A program made the translations under genes and the position numbers. From assembly GCF_000156195.1 (NCBI RefSeq), contig NZ_GG688329.1:88635-152634 (forward strand): 64,000 bases of DNA, given 5' to 3'. The notes beneath the pieces were generated by a model, which saw only the letters and a program-made list of their open reading frames with translations, was not told where the DNA came from and made no database searches. Shown piece by piece: positions 17,099 to 26,133 of this stretch (position 1 is its first letter; each line of letters starts with the position of its first letter). The stretch is from Bacteroides finegoldii DSM 17565 (GTDB taxonomy: Bacteria > Bacteroidota > Bacteroidia > Bacteroidales > Bacteroidaceae).

Positions 17099-18409
17099 TT
17101 AGAACGTAATCACGCCATTCTCGTCTGTTGCTTCTTCCGTTGTGACTTCTTCCTCCAAAGCGGCTTTGGTCCGTATCTTGGTGAGGGTTGTCTTATCGCG
17201 CATATATGTGGGAGAATCTTCTACCATAGCGATGATGTCGTCGTTGTCCAGATCTTCCATATTGAAGAGGTAGATGTGACGACGTTTGCGCAGACTCTTG
17301 CTTCCGATATTGCTGGCGCTTTCTCCGTATGCTTTGCGGATGCGTTCTTTGTTTTTCTCTTTTTCTTCTTCCAGTTGCAGTTGGCGTTCCTCTTCTTCCT
17401 GGCTGCGCGCAGCGTGCAGGCTGTCCATGCCGGGAACATCCTCTACTCCGAATCCGGTTGCAAGTACGGTAATCTTCACTTTTGTTTCCAAAGAGTTGTC
17501 GATGGCAACACCCCAGATAACCTCCACGCCTTCGCGGAACTTACTCATGAATTCATGTATCTCGTTCATCTCTTCCATCATCAATTCGGATGACGGACAG
17601 AAAGAAACGTTCAACATCACTTTTTTGGCGTTGAAGATATCGTTGTTGTTAAGTAGCGGAGAATGCAGCGCATCATCGATTGCTTTGGTTACCCGATTTT
17701 CTCCTTCACCGAATCCGGTACTCATGATGGCTACTCCACCATCTTTCAAGATAGTCTTCACATCGGCAAAGTCCAGGTTGACCGTACCGCGCATGGTGAT
17801 AATCTCGGCAATACTTTTGGCAGCGATGGAGAGTGTATCATCGGCCTTGCCGAATGCATTCATAAAGGTAAGGTCGGCATATATTTCGCGCAAGCGTTCG
17901 TTGTTGATAACCAATAAAGCGTCAACGTGTTGAGCGATACGTTCCACGCCGTCCAACGCTTGGATAATTTTCTTTTCCCCTTCGAAGATAAAGGGGATGG
18001 TAACGATACCGACTGTCAGAATATCCATCTCCTTTGCGATGCGGGCAATGACAGGGGCTGCGCCGGTTCCTGTTCCACCACCCATTCCGGCAGTGATGAA
18101 TACCATCTTGGTGCCGTCGTTCAGTTGGTTTCTAATGTCTTCTATACTTTCTTCGGCGGCATCGCGTGCCCGTTCGGGACGGTTGCCGGCCCCAAGACCT
18201 TGTGTGATGCTACGGCCCAGTTGCAGTTTCACCGGAACCGGTGATTCGGCCAATGCCTGGTTGTCCGTGTTGCAAAGAACGAACGTTACATCATGAATAC
18301 CTTCCCGGTACATGTGGTTTACAGCGTTGCCACCACCACCACCTACGCCAATCACTTTGATGATCTTCGGTGAATCTGTCGGGAAATCGAATTGTACTAT
18401 CTCGTCCAT
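17099..18409 (-). CDS. ftsZ: Cell-division GTPase FtsZ
   Basis: A 436-residue tubulin homologue that polymerises into the Z ring at mid-cell. The N-terminal GTPase domain has GVGGGGGNAVNHM and the tubulin signature GMGGGTGTGAAP (near residues 108-119). Then come the T7 loop (NLDFADVKTIL) and a second domain ending at about residue 325. A charged, Glu/Lys-rich linker follows (about 340-370) and then a C-terminal segment including IAMVEDSPTYMRDK. The length is above the 380-400 of many FtsZ because of this tail, as is usual in Bacteroides. It follows ftsA by 56 bases in the dcw operon. Confidence 0.97.
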   Translation of the reverse strand: MDEIVQFDFPTDSPKIIKVIGVGGGGGNAVNHMYREGIHDVTFVLCNTDNQALAESPVPVKLQLGRSITQGLGAGNRPERARDAAEESIEDIRNQLNDGTKMVFITAGMGGGTGTGAAPVIARIAKEMDILTVGIVTIPFIFEGEKKIIQALDGVERIAQHVDALLVINNERLREIYADLTFMNAFGKADDTLSIAAKSIAEIITMRGTVNLDFADVKTILKDGGVAIMSTGFGEGENRVTKAIDDALHSPLLNNNDIFNAKKVMLNVSFCPSSELMMEEMNEIHEFMSKFREGVEVIWGVAIDNSLETKVKITVLATGFGVEDVPGMDSLHAARSQEEEERQLQLEEEKEKNKERIRKAYGESASNIGSKSLRKRRHIYLFNMEDLDNDDIIAMVEDSPTYMRDKTTLTKIRTKAALEEEVTTEEATDENGVITF

Positions 18410-18465
18410 AATCTTATGCTAATTACTAGTTACTATTTACAAATTACAAGCTATGTCTCCGGAAG

Positions 18466-19923
18466 TTATTTCATTTCATCATCTTCATTGAAGATGTTGG
18501 TCATTTCCTCAATCGTTTTCTTCATTTTTGTTGTGAACCAACCGGGCTTAGCTTCTTTTTTCCGCCTTTCTTTCTCCTCCTTTTCTTTCTGTTTGCGAAG
18601 TTTCTCGGCTTCTTTGGCAGCCAGTTTGGCTTCTCGTTCCTCTTCCTCTTTCTTGAGTCGGGCGATGCGGGCCTGTTCTTTCAAATCTTGGTCGTTTTCG
18701 AACATATCGGCTGTCTTGAGAACTTCCGCTTCCGGTTTAGGAGTGGCCGGAGCAGGTTGAGAAACAGTTTCTATCAGGCAGCAATTCTGGTTCCCTTCAA
18801 ACAGAAGTCCGAATAACGTATTCTGCGAGCCGTCTTTTTTCAGGATATCACTAGGGGCATGAACGGTATTGCGTGGAAGTCTTGCCATTCTGATTTTCTC
18901 TATTTTGCTACGTTTGCGCAACATCTCTTCCAGGTTCTTTAGGTTGGTAGCTCCTCCTGTCATGATAATTCCTGCCAGCAGTTTGTCGTCAAAGCCGGAG
19001 AGTTGTATCTGATTCCATACATTGGCGATGATTTCTTCGGCACGGGCTTCGATGATATTGTTGAGGTCGGCTACTTTAATGATACGGCTGTCATCGTCCA
19101 GTTTGCAAGTAGCCTCTTCTTGTTCGGGCTCTTCTTCATAAAGAGCGTCACCGTAGGTTTTCTTCAAACGTTCTGCTTCTTCCTCTTCCATCTGCAAGGT
19201 GGTGATGTCTCGTGTGATACTGTTACCTCCTAGTGGCAGCACAGTCAGGAAGCGGAGGATATTGTTTTTGTAAACGGAGATGGTAGTCGTATCTGCACCG
19301 AAGTCGACCAAAGCGCAGCCCGAACGGCGTTCGCTTTCTGTCAATACCGCGTTGGCTGTCACGAGCGGGGCAATCAGTTGTTCGGCTATATCTATTTTTG
19401 CCTGTTGGAAGCAATGCTCCAAATTCTTCCGCACGGAAGCACGGGCGACAATATTGAGGAAACGGCCTTCGATATGGCTTCCTACCAGACCCACCGGATT
19501 GGCTTGCAGGTTATTTCCCACTTTATATTCCTGTGGCGCTACGTCCAGTATGTCCATATCTACCACCGGGATGGCGATGTTCTCGTCGCCGATAGCACTG
19601 ACAAGTTCCTCCGATATGATGGCTTCTTCTTCCAGATCGCGGCTTACCACGTTGCGTACTGTGCGAAGTGATTGACCGCCAATACCTACATATACTTTAG
19701 CAATTGAGTTTTTCAACTCACCTTCCAGTCTGTTGATGATAGAAGTCAGACTTTGTGCCGTCTTGTCCAGGTTAAAGATAACTCCTTTACGGATGAACGT
19801 AGAAGAGTCTTCCTGTGCATACGCCAGTATCTGCATACTTCCGTCACTGTTCTTTCTTCCGGCCACACCGGTTATCTTCGATGAACCAAGTTCAATAGCG
19901 GCGATAAATTCTGTTGTTGCCAT
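18466..19923 (-). CDS. ftsA: Cell-division protein FtsA
   Basis: A 485-residue actin-like ATPase that tethers FtsZ to the inner membrane. N-terminal AIELGSSKITGVAG is the phosphate-1 loop, LVDFGADTTTISVYKNN is phosphate 2, and IIMTGGATNLKNLEE is the adenosine motif. After about residue 400 there is a long Lys/Glu-rich predicted coiled coil (KEAEKLRKQKEKEEKERRKK), then a C-terminal amphipathic stretch GWFTTKMKKTIEEMTNIF that would insert in the membrane. The coiled-coil extension makes it longer than the 420 residues of E. coli FtsA. Confidence 0.96.
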   Translation of the reverse strand: MATTEFIAAIELGSSKITGVAGRKNSDGSMQILAYAQEDSSTFIRKGVIFNLDKTAQSLTSIINRLEGELKNSIAKVYVGIGGQSLRTVRNVVSRDLEEEAIISEELVSAIGDENIAIPVVDMDILDVAPQEYKVGNNLQANPVGLVGSHIEGRFLNIVARASVRKNLEHCFQQAKIDIAEQLIAPLVTANAVLTESERRSGCALVDFGADTTTISVYKNNILRFLTVLPLGGNSITRDITTLQMEEEEAERLKKTYGDALYEEEPEQEEATCKLDDDSRIIKVADLNNIIEARAEEIIANVWNQIQLSGFDDKLLAGIIMTGGATNLKNLEEMLRKRSKIEKIRMARLPRNTVHAPSDILKKDGSQNTLFGLLFEGNQNCCLIETVSQPAPATPKPEAEVLKTADMFENDQDLKEQARIARLKKEEEEREAKLAAKEAEKLRKQKEKEEKERRKKEAKPGWFTTKMKKTIEEMTNIFNEDDEMK

Positions 19924-19998
19924 CTCTTTATTTACTATTTAATTGTTTACAGTTTACTATTTGGAGAGATCTGTCACTTATATCTCATCACTTATCAC

Positions 19999-20739
19999 TC
20001 ATCGTTCTCTTTTCGTACAGATAATCTGATTGCTGAATTCAAGGTTGATGCGTGAATATTTGTTCCAGCCTACCTTATTGAGCCCTTTCTTATAGAATTC
20101 TTTCAGGCGTGCCAGTTTGTCTTCAAAGTCATCCAGTTTGCCGAGATAGACAAGGTGGTCTCCCACACGTGGCACTAATTCGATATTGCGGTCGGGCAAT
20201 ACATGAATCTGTTCTATCTGCGCATCCCAGAACTTATTGTTATGCAAAAATACACCAAACTTATATAAATCCTTCATTGCAAACGACTTTTCTACGTTTC
20301 CGGTGACAATTACCCGGTGAGCGACGCATTTTGCATCGGGAGGCATGACGGTTCCTTTGTTGTCAAGGTAGTAATTCTCACCGTTGGCGCTCATTACCCG
20401 TAAGATGGGAATGCGTTGTGTCACTTCCACGCAGACTTTGCCGCTAGGAGTCTTGTAGCATTCTGCTTCGTCAATCAACGGGTGTTTACTCAGTTCCCGT
20501 TCCAGTGACTTGGTAGAGATGCGTCCCATCTTTTTCCCGATGGGGTAGATGCCTTTTTTCTGAAGGATACCTTTCAGTTCGTCTTTAGTGATGAAACCGG
20601 CATAAGCGGTATCCTTGATAACTAATTCCATGTCACGGCAGGTCTGGTCGGCAGGCTTGCGGTTGAAGGCGCTGACAGCTACGACCAGGTAGGCTATGAG
20701 CACCAACATGACGATGGACAAAAGGATTCTCTTTACCAT
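19999..20739 (-). CDS. ftsQ: Cell-division protein FtsQ/DivIB
   Basis: A 246-residue single-pass inner-membrane protein with one N-terminal membrane helix (ILLSIVMLVLIAYLVVAVSAF, about residues 5-25) and a periplasmic part with a POTRA-like segment and the FtsQ beta domain. It sits between murC and ftsA, the standard position of ftsQ. Sequence similarity to E. coli FtsQ is low, as expected, and the call rests on position, topology and length. Only 6 bases separate it from the murC stop codon. The spacer to ftsA is AT-rich. Confidence 0.9.
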   Translation of the reverse strand: MVKRILLSIVMLVLIAYLVVAVSAFNRKPADQTCRDMELVIKDTAYAGFITKDELKGILQKKGIYPIGKKMGRISTKSLERELSKHPLIDEAECYKTPSGKVCVEVTQRIPILRVMSANGENYYLDNKGTVMPPDAKCVAHRVIVTGNVEKSFAMKDLYKFGVFLHNNKFWDAQIEQIHVLPDRNIELVPRVGDHLVYLGKLDDFEDKLARLKEFYKKGLNKVGWNKYSRINLEFSNQIICTKRER

Positions 20740-20745
20740 AAATTA

Positions 20746-22128
20746 TTAATCATTCTTCCTTTCCAGTATTTTCTTTATCTCGGGGACATAGTTGTCTATA
20801 TCTCCTGCTCCCAAAGTTATTAATACTTCAATGTTTTTATCTTTCAGAATGTTCAGTATATCTTCCTTTTTGCACATACTTTTTTCGATACCGGGACGGA
20901 GATTGTCGTAAATCAGCCGGCTGGTAACTCCCGGAATCGGGGCTTCGCGTGCCGGATAGATATCTACCAGAATCACTTCGTCAAGCAGCGACAGGCTGTC
21001 GGCAAAGTCTTGATAGAAATCGCGCGTACGGGTATAAAGGTGTGGCTGGAAGATAGCTGTGATTTTCTTGTCTTTGTAAAGCTCCCGCATCGACAGTACA
21101 CTCTGCTTGATTTCTGAAGGGTGATGGGCATAGTCGCTCAGGAAGACTATCCGGTCGTTCTTGATCTTAAAGTCGAACCGGCGGTCTACTCCCCGAAAAC
21201 TAGCCATGCCTCTTTTAATCTCTTCATCGGTTACTCCGTTCAGGTGTGCCAATGCCATAGCGGCTACGCCATTTTCTATGTTGATACTCACGGGCACTCC
21301 GAGTTGGATATCATTGATACGGGTATCCGGCGCCACAAAGTCTATAAATATCTCTCCGTTTCCGATGCGGATATTCTCTGCATGGAAGTCGCCCTCGTCA
21401 CGTGAATAGGTGTAAACGCGTACACCGGGTTGCACTTTGGGCTGTAGTGAGATGCCTTTGCGGATGATCAATGCGCCGCCCGGCTGGATGAGGGTTGTGT
21501 AATGTTCGAAACTTTCCAGATAAGCTGCTTCTGTTCCGTAAATATCCAAGTGATCCGGATCGGTAGCTGTAATGACAGACATAAACGGGGACAGCCAATG
21601 GAAGGAACGGTCGAATTCGTCGGCTTCGATTACCGTGTAAGGGCTTTTCTGTGAAAGCAAGAGGTTTGTTCCGTAATTTTTCGAGATTCCTCCGAGAAAG
21701 GCGGTACATTCTACGTGTGACTGATGGAGCAGATGTGCCGTCATGGTGGATGTAGTGGTCTTTCCATGAGTACCGGCTACACACAAGCCTTTGCTCGAAT
21801 GTGTAATCGTTCCCAATACTTGAGCGCGTTTTTGTATCTCGAATCCGTTGTTGCGGAAGTAAACCAGTTCTTCGTGTTCCTGTGGGACGGCGGGGGTGAA
21901 TACGACGAGCGTACTTTCTTTGTCTTTACAAGCTTCCGGAATCAAATCCACATTTTCTTCGTAATGTATCTGCGCGCCTTCGGCAATCAGAGCTTCAGTC
22001 AATGGAGTGGGAGTACGGTCATATCCGGCTACTACCTTGCCTTTGAAGAGGAAGTAGCGTACAAGGGCACTCATACCGATACCGCCGGCACCTACGAAAT
22101 AAACTGATTTTATAGTTTCGATATTCAT
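20746..22128 (-). CDS. murC: UDP-N-acetylmuramate-L-alanine ligase
   Basis: A 460-residue Mur ligase that adds the first amino acid of the peptidoglycan stem peptide to UDP-MurNAc. The N-terminal Rossmann motif GAGGIGMSALVRYF, the ATP loop GTHGKTTTSTM (about residues 116-126), the central EADEFDRSF motif and SDYAHHPSEIKQ in the C-terminal domain are all MurC-type. It is placed between murG and ftsQ. The length is normal. Confidence 0.97.
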   Translation of the reverse strand: MNIETIKSVYFVGAGGIGMSALVRYFLFKGKVVAGYDRTPTPLTEALIAEGAQIHYEENVDLIPEACKDKESTLVVFTPAVPQEHEELVYFRNNGFEIQKRAQVLGTITHSSKGLCVAGTHGKTTTSTMTAHLLHQSHVECTAFLGGISKNYGTNLLLSQKSPYTVIEADEFDRSFHWLSPFMSVITATDPDHLDIYGTEAAYLESFEHYTTLIQPGGALIIRKGISLQPKVQPGVRVYTYSRDEGDFHAENIRIGNGEIFIDFVAPDTRINDIQLGVPVSINIENGVAAMALAHLNGVTDEEIKRGMASFRGVDRRFDFKIKNDRIVFLSDYAHHPSEIKQSVLSMRELYKDKKITAIFQPHLYTRTRDFYQDFADSLSLLDEVILVDIYPAREAPIPGVTSRLIYDNLRPGIEKSMCKKEDILNILKDKNIEVLITLGAGDIDNYVPEIKKILERKND

Positions 22129-22159
22129 TTCTTCTATCTTTAGTATTTGTATGAATCGA

Positions 22160-23281
22160 TTAGTTCTTTGCTTCCGCCAGTTTTATCACTTCCTGCGCGA
22201 TGATTTTCGCAGAATCGGGTAAAGCCAGCTTGGCTATATTCTCGCTTAATTCTTTTAATCTCCGCTCATCATTGACGGTGGTTAAAGCAACATCTACCAA
22301 TGTCTTTTCCGCTTCGCTGTCTTTGACGTAGATAGCTGCCTGTTTGTCTACCAGTGCTAGGGCATTCTTAGTCTGATGGTCTTCGGCCACATTGGGGGAA
22401 GGTACCAGAATGACAGGTTTATGCAATAGGCAGAATTCAGAGATGGAGCCTGCTCCTGCACGGGAGATAACAAGGTCGGCCGCTGAATAGGCAGCAGCCA
22501 TATCTTTGATAAAATCCGTTACATATAGATTGGGAAGTGCGCCTGCCGCTTTCACAGCTTCTGTCACTTGCGGATAGTAAAATTTACCGGTTTGCCAGAT
22601 AAATTGTATGTTTCCGTTTTCTTTGATTGTCGCTAATCCGGCAGTCAGCGTGTTATTGATGGTGCGCGCTCCCAAGCTGCCACCTACGATAAGAATCGTT
22701 TTTTTGTCCGGTTGCAGATGGAAAGAACGTAGTGCGTCCTCTTTGGACGGCATATCTTTTGTCAGGTTCTGACGTACCGGATTTCCCGTCATGATAATCT
22801 TATCGGCAGGGAAGAATTTCTCCATACCGTCATAAGCTACACAGATTCTCCGGGCTTTCTGTGCCAATAGTTTATTGGTGACTCCGGCATACGAGTTCTG
22901 CTCCTGTATCAAGGTAGGCACTCCCATCATTCCAGCGGTCTTCAACGTGGGACCACTGGCGTAACCGCCTACGCCTACCGCTACTTGCGGACGGAAGTTC
23001 TTGATGATACTGCGCGCCTTCCATTGGCTGCGTATCAGTTTGATGATTACCGATACATTCTTCCATAAATGCTTGCGGTCGAAACCGGCTATCGGAAGAC
23101 CGATGATTTGATAGCCCGCATCGGGAACCCGTTGCATTTCCATACGACCTTCCGCTCCTACAAAGAGGATTTTGGCGTCAGGGCGTAACTCTATTATCGC
23201 GTTTGCAATAGAGACGGCGGGAAAGATGTGCCCTCCCGTACCTCCACCGCTAATAATAATTCTAAGTTCTTTTTCCGTCAT
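22160..23281 (-). CDS. murG: MurG, lipid II-forming GlcNAc transferase
   Basis: A 373-residue GT28 glycosyltransferase that adds GlcNAc to lipid I on the cytosolic face of the inner membrane. The first glycine-rich loop is GGGTGGHIFPA near residue 11, the second is VGVGGYASGP, and the donor-binding C-terminal domain has GGSLGARTIN and SRAGAGSISEF followed by VLVPSPNVAEDHQ. The length is normal. It lies 37 bases after the ftsW stop. Confidence 0.97.
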   Translation of the reverse strand: MTEKELRIIISGGGTGGHIFPAVSIANAIIELRPDAKILFVGAEGRMEMQRVPDAGYQIIGLPIAGFDRKHLWKNVSVIIKLIRSQWKARSIIKNFRPQVAVGVGGYASGPTLKTAGMMGVPTLIQEQNSYAGVTNKLLAQKARRICVAYDGMEKFFPADKIIMTGNPVRQNLTKDMPSKEDALRSFHLQPDKKTILIVGGSLGARTINNTLTAGLATIKENGNIQFIWQTGKFYYPQVTEAVKAAGALPNLYVTDFIKDMAAAYSAADLVISRAGAGSISEFCLLHKPVILVPSPNVAEDHQTKNALALVDKQAAIYVKDSEAEKTLVDVALTTVNDERRLKELSENIAKLALPDSAKIIAQEVIKLAEAKN

Positions 23282-23318
23282 AGTTCTTTTCTCCTATCCG
23301 TTTCGTGCTACTGACCGT

Positions 23319-24635
23319 TCATTGCTTGTCACTCTCATCCTCGAATTTTGCATCGCTGTTCAAAATCTGTGCAGTTGGCTCGGCAGCAGTCTGAGCTTCC
23401 GAATTGGCGGCCGCATCTGTCGCGATCTGCAACTGAATCTGCGCATCGTGCGCTTTCTGTTCTTCCAGATGAGCGGTATATCGGCTGACGCTTAATATCA
23501 TTCCGATGTAAGCACAATTAATCAATGTACTTGTTCCTCCTTTGCTGACTAGAGGTAGCGGTTGTCCTGTGACGGGGAATAGTCCGACGGCAACCATCAT
23601 GTTCAGTATTGCCTGCGATACCAACAACAAGGCAATCCCCATCACAAGGAAGGCGGGAAAAGTCCTTTCGCATTTCTGGGCGATTCGTCCGGCCCGCATC
23701 AGCAAGCATAGATAGAGGAATACCACGAATATCCCCCCTATCAATCCCATCTCTTCGATCACAATGGCGAAGATAAAGTCGGAGAAGGCTTGACTGAGGA
23801 AATCGCGTTGTATTGAGTTGCCCGGACCTTTGCCGACTACATTGCTGGTAGCAATGGCGATTCGGGCGTGTGCTATCTGTGCGTCTTTATCAATATCGAA
23901 CTTGGCGGCAGGTACCTCTTTATTTTCGAAGAAGCCGGAAACACGGTTCTGCCAGGTCTCGAAACGGTGAAGTCCCGGCGTATTGTGCAGTGTCTTTCCG
24001 GGAATGGCCATTAGTATTCCCACAGCCACTATGCCTACAAGTGCCATTAGCCCCAGCATACCGAACAGTTTCTTGGAAGATACCCGCCCGATGAACATCA
24101 TCATACATACAACTCCGAATAGCAGCATGGCTGTTGAAAGGTTTTCCGGTGCAATAAGCAGAAAGACCAGTCCGGTAAGAATCATAATGTATTTGAAGGC
24201 TTTCGGGTTGGCTCCGTATTCGTCCTGTTTCTTGGACAAGATAAATGAGACGGCAATGATAACCGCCATTTTTGCCAACTCCGACGGTTGGAACTGTAAT
24301 CCCATAAAGGTCATCCAACGCGCAGCTCCGTTGACACGGTCGCCTGTAATGATACCCATCAGGGTGACAAATGCCAACAGTACCAGAGAAATCGGATACA
24401 GGAAGACCGGAAATACCTGAAACCATTTGTAGGGTATGTTGTGTAGAATTACCACTACTACTGCACCCACCATCAGAATAACAGAGTGCTGTGTAATCGG
24501 TCCCCAATGGTCGCCACTTTTATAGGTCAGTGTCGACGCTGCCGAGAACACCTCGATTATCGAGATGAGGCAGAGACAAAGGAAAATAATCCAGATTACC
24601 TTGTCGCCTTTGAATATGTTCTTTAATAAATCCAA
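23319..24635 (-). CDS. ftsW: FtsW, SEDS peptidoglycan polymerase of division
   Basis: A 438-residue polytopic SEDS-family protein with about ten membrane helices, working as the septal peptidoglycan glycosyltransferase with its partner PBP (FtsI). Typical motifs are FQPSELAKMAVI, RDFLSQAFSDFIFAIVIEE and LPLVSKGGTSTLINC. No ATG is available: the frame is closed by a stop just upstream, and TTG at 24633-24635 is the only sensible start (reads MDLLKNIFKG). A hydrophilic Ala/Glu-rich tail of about 50 residues follows the last helix. An AT-rich spacer lies directly upstream of the start. Confidence 0.95.
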   Translation of the reverse strand: MDLLKNIFKGDKVIWIIFLCLCLISIIEVFSAASTLTYKSGDHWGPITQHSVILMVGAVVVVILHNIPYKWFQVFPVFLYPISLVLLAFVTLMGIITGDRVNGAARWMTFMGLQFQPSELAKMAVIIAVSFILSKKQDEYGANPKAFKYIMILTGLVFLLIAPENLSTAMLLFGVVCMMMFIGRVSSKKLFGMLGLMALVGIVAVGILMAIPGKTLHNTPGLHRFETWQNRVSGFFENKEVPAAKFDIDKDAQIAHARIAIATSNVVGKGPGNSIQRDFLSQAFSDFIFAIVIEEMGLIGGIFVVFLYLCLLMRAGRIAQKCERTFPAFLVMGIALLLVSQAILNMMVAVGLFPVTGQPLPLVSKGGTSTLINCAYIGMILSVSRYTAHLEEQKAHDAQIQLQIATDAAANSEAQTAAEPTAQILNSDAKFEDESDKQ

Positions 24636-24667
24636 TCTTGCAGAAATTAAAAATTATAAATTAAAAA

Positions 24668-26002
24668 TTAAAGGGCACGGACGCATTCTTTAAATTGCTC
24701 GCCACGATCCTCGTAACTCTTGAAGAGGTCGAAAGAAGCGCAGCAAGGACTTAATAATACGGTTTCACCTTTCTTCGCCAATTTATAGGCGGCTTCTACG
24801 GCGTCTTTCATGCCGGTTTGCACGTCTGCTACGGGCAAACCGAAACGGTCGAAGAAATCATGCAGTTTCTCGTTGTGAAGTCCCATATATACAAGAGCCG
24901 AGCACTTTTCGCGTACCAGGTCTTCAATTTCCGTATAGTCGTTTCCTTTATCTTTTCCACCGAGAATCAATACTGTTTTGGTAGTCATGCTTTGCAGGGC
25001 ATACCAACACGAATTGACGTTTGTCGCTTTGGAGTCGTTGATGAAATCAATTCCACGGACACGTGCCACTTTCTCCAACCGGTGTTCCACGCCCTTGAAG
25101 TCGGAGAGGGCCTTGCGTATGTTCTCTTTGGTGATACCTGCCAGATTGGCTGAGATACCGGCTGCCAAAGAATTGTACAGGTTATGCTGGCCTGTCAAAG
25201 CCAATTCCTCCTGTTCCATATTGAAAGCAATCGGCTCGTTGATTTTCACTTCGTGATCTTCTACGTATGCAATCGCTCCGTCTTCCTTTACGGCTGCGAA
25301 AGGGTAGAGGTGTGCTTTCAGACCATGCTTTGCCAATTCGCGTTTAATGATAGGGTCGTCGTTCCAGAAGATAAAAGCGTCGTCCGGAGTTTGATTCTGG
25401 GTGATACGGAATTTGGCATCGATGTAATTCTGCATACAATGATCGTAGCGGTCCAGATGGTCCGGAGTAATATTCATCAATACGGCTATATTTGCACGGA
25501 AGTTATACATATTATCCAACTGGAAAGAACTCAGTTCGATAATATAATAGTCATGGTGGTCTTCGGCTACCTGCAAAGCCAGGCTCTTGCCGATATTGCC
25601 TGCCAAACCTACGTTCATACCTGCACTCTTGAAAATATGGTAGATGAGGGAAGTCGTAGTCGTCTTCCCGTTCGAACCGGTGATACAGATCATTTTGGCG
25701 TTCGTGTAACGTCCGGCAAACTCAATCTCTGATATAACCGGCGTTCCTTGAGCTTTCAGTTTCAGAATGAGGGGAGCGTCATTCGGAATACCCGGACTTT
25801 TGATTACTTCGTCGGCATTCAGAATGAGTTCTTCGGTATGGCGGCCTTCTTCCCAGTCAATGTGGTGGCTGTCGAGAAGTTCCTTATACTTGTCCTTGAT
25901 GGCGGACATATCCGAAACAAACGTCTCAAATCCTTTGACTTTAGCGAGTACGGCTGCACCTGCACCGCTTTCGCCAGCTCCTAAAATTACTATTCTTTTC
26001 AT
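24668..26002 (-). CDS. murD: UDP-MurNAc-L-alanine-D-glutamate ligase
   Basis: A 444-residue Mur ligase that adds D-glutamate as the second residue of the stem peptide. The N-terminal GAGESGAGAAVLAK motif, the ATP loop GSNGKTTTTSLIYH, the SSFQLDNM motif (MurD-type) and the C-terminal ILGGKDKGNDY motif with LLSPCCASFDLFKSYEDRG identify it. The length is normal. It lies between mraY and ftsW; the 131-base gap to mraY is the longest within the cluster and holds nothing recognisable. Confidence 0.97.
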   Translation of the reverse strand: MKRIVILGAGESGAGAAVLAKVKGFETFVSDMSAIKDKYKELLDSHHIDWEEGRHTEELILNADEVIKSPGIPNDAPLILKLKAQGTPVISEIEFAGRYTNAKMICITGSNGKTTTTSLIYHIFKSAGMNVGLAGNIGKSLALQVAEDHHDYYIIELSSFQLDNMYNFRANIAVLMNITPDHLDRYDHCMQNYIDAKFRITQNQTPDDAFIFWNDDPIIKRELAKHGLKAHLYPFAAVKEDGAIAYVEDHEVKINEPIAFNMEQEELALTGQHNLYNSLAAGISANLAGITKENIRKALSDFKGVEHRLEKVARVRGIDFINDSKATNVNSCWYALQSMTTKTVLILGGKDKGNDYTEIEDLVREKCSALVYMGLHNEKLHDFFDRFGLPVADVQTGMKDAVEAAYKLAKKGETVLLSPCCASFDLFKSYEDRGEQFKECVRAL

Positions 26003-26133
26003 TTACACTAATGTGCTCTTGTCTCCAATATGCTGAATTGCCTATTAGTTGTGCACATCCTTTAAAAGTTAATAATCGGGTTAATACTCTCTGATTCTTT
26101 ATTGTTAATTCACGCCTCAGTTATCTTCAGCGT

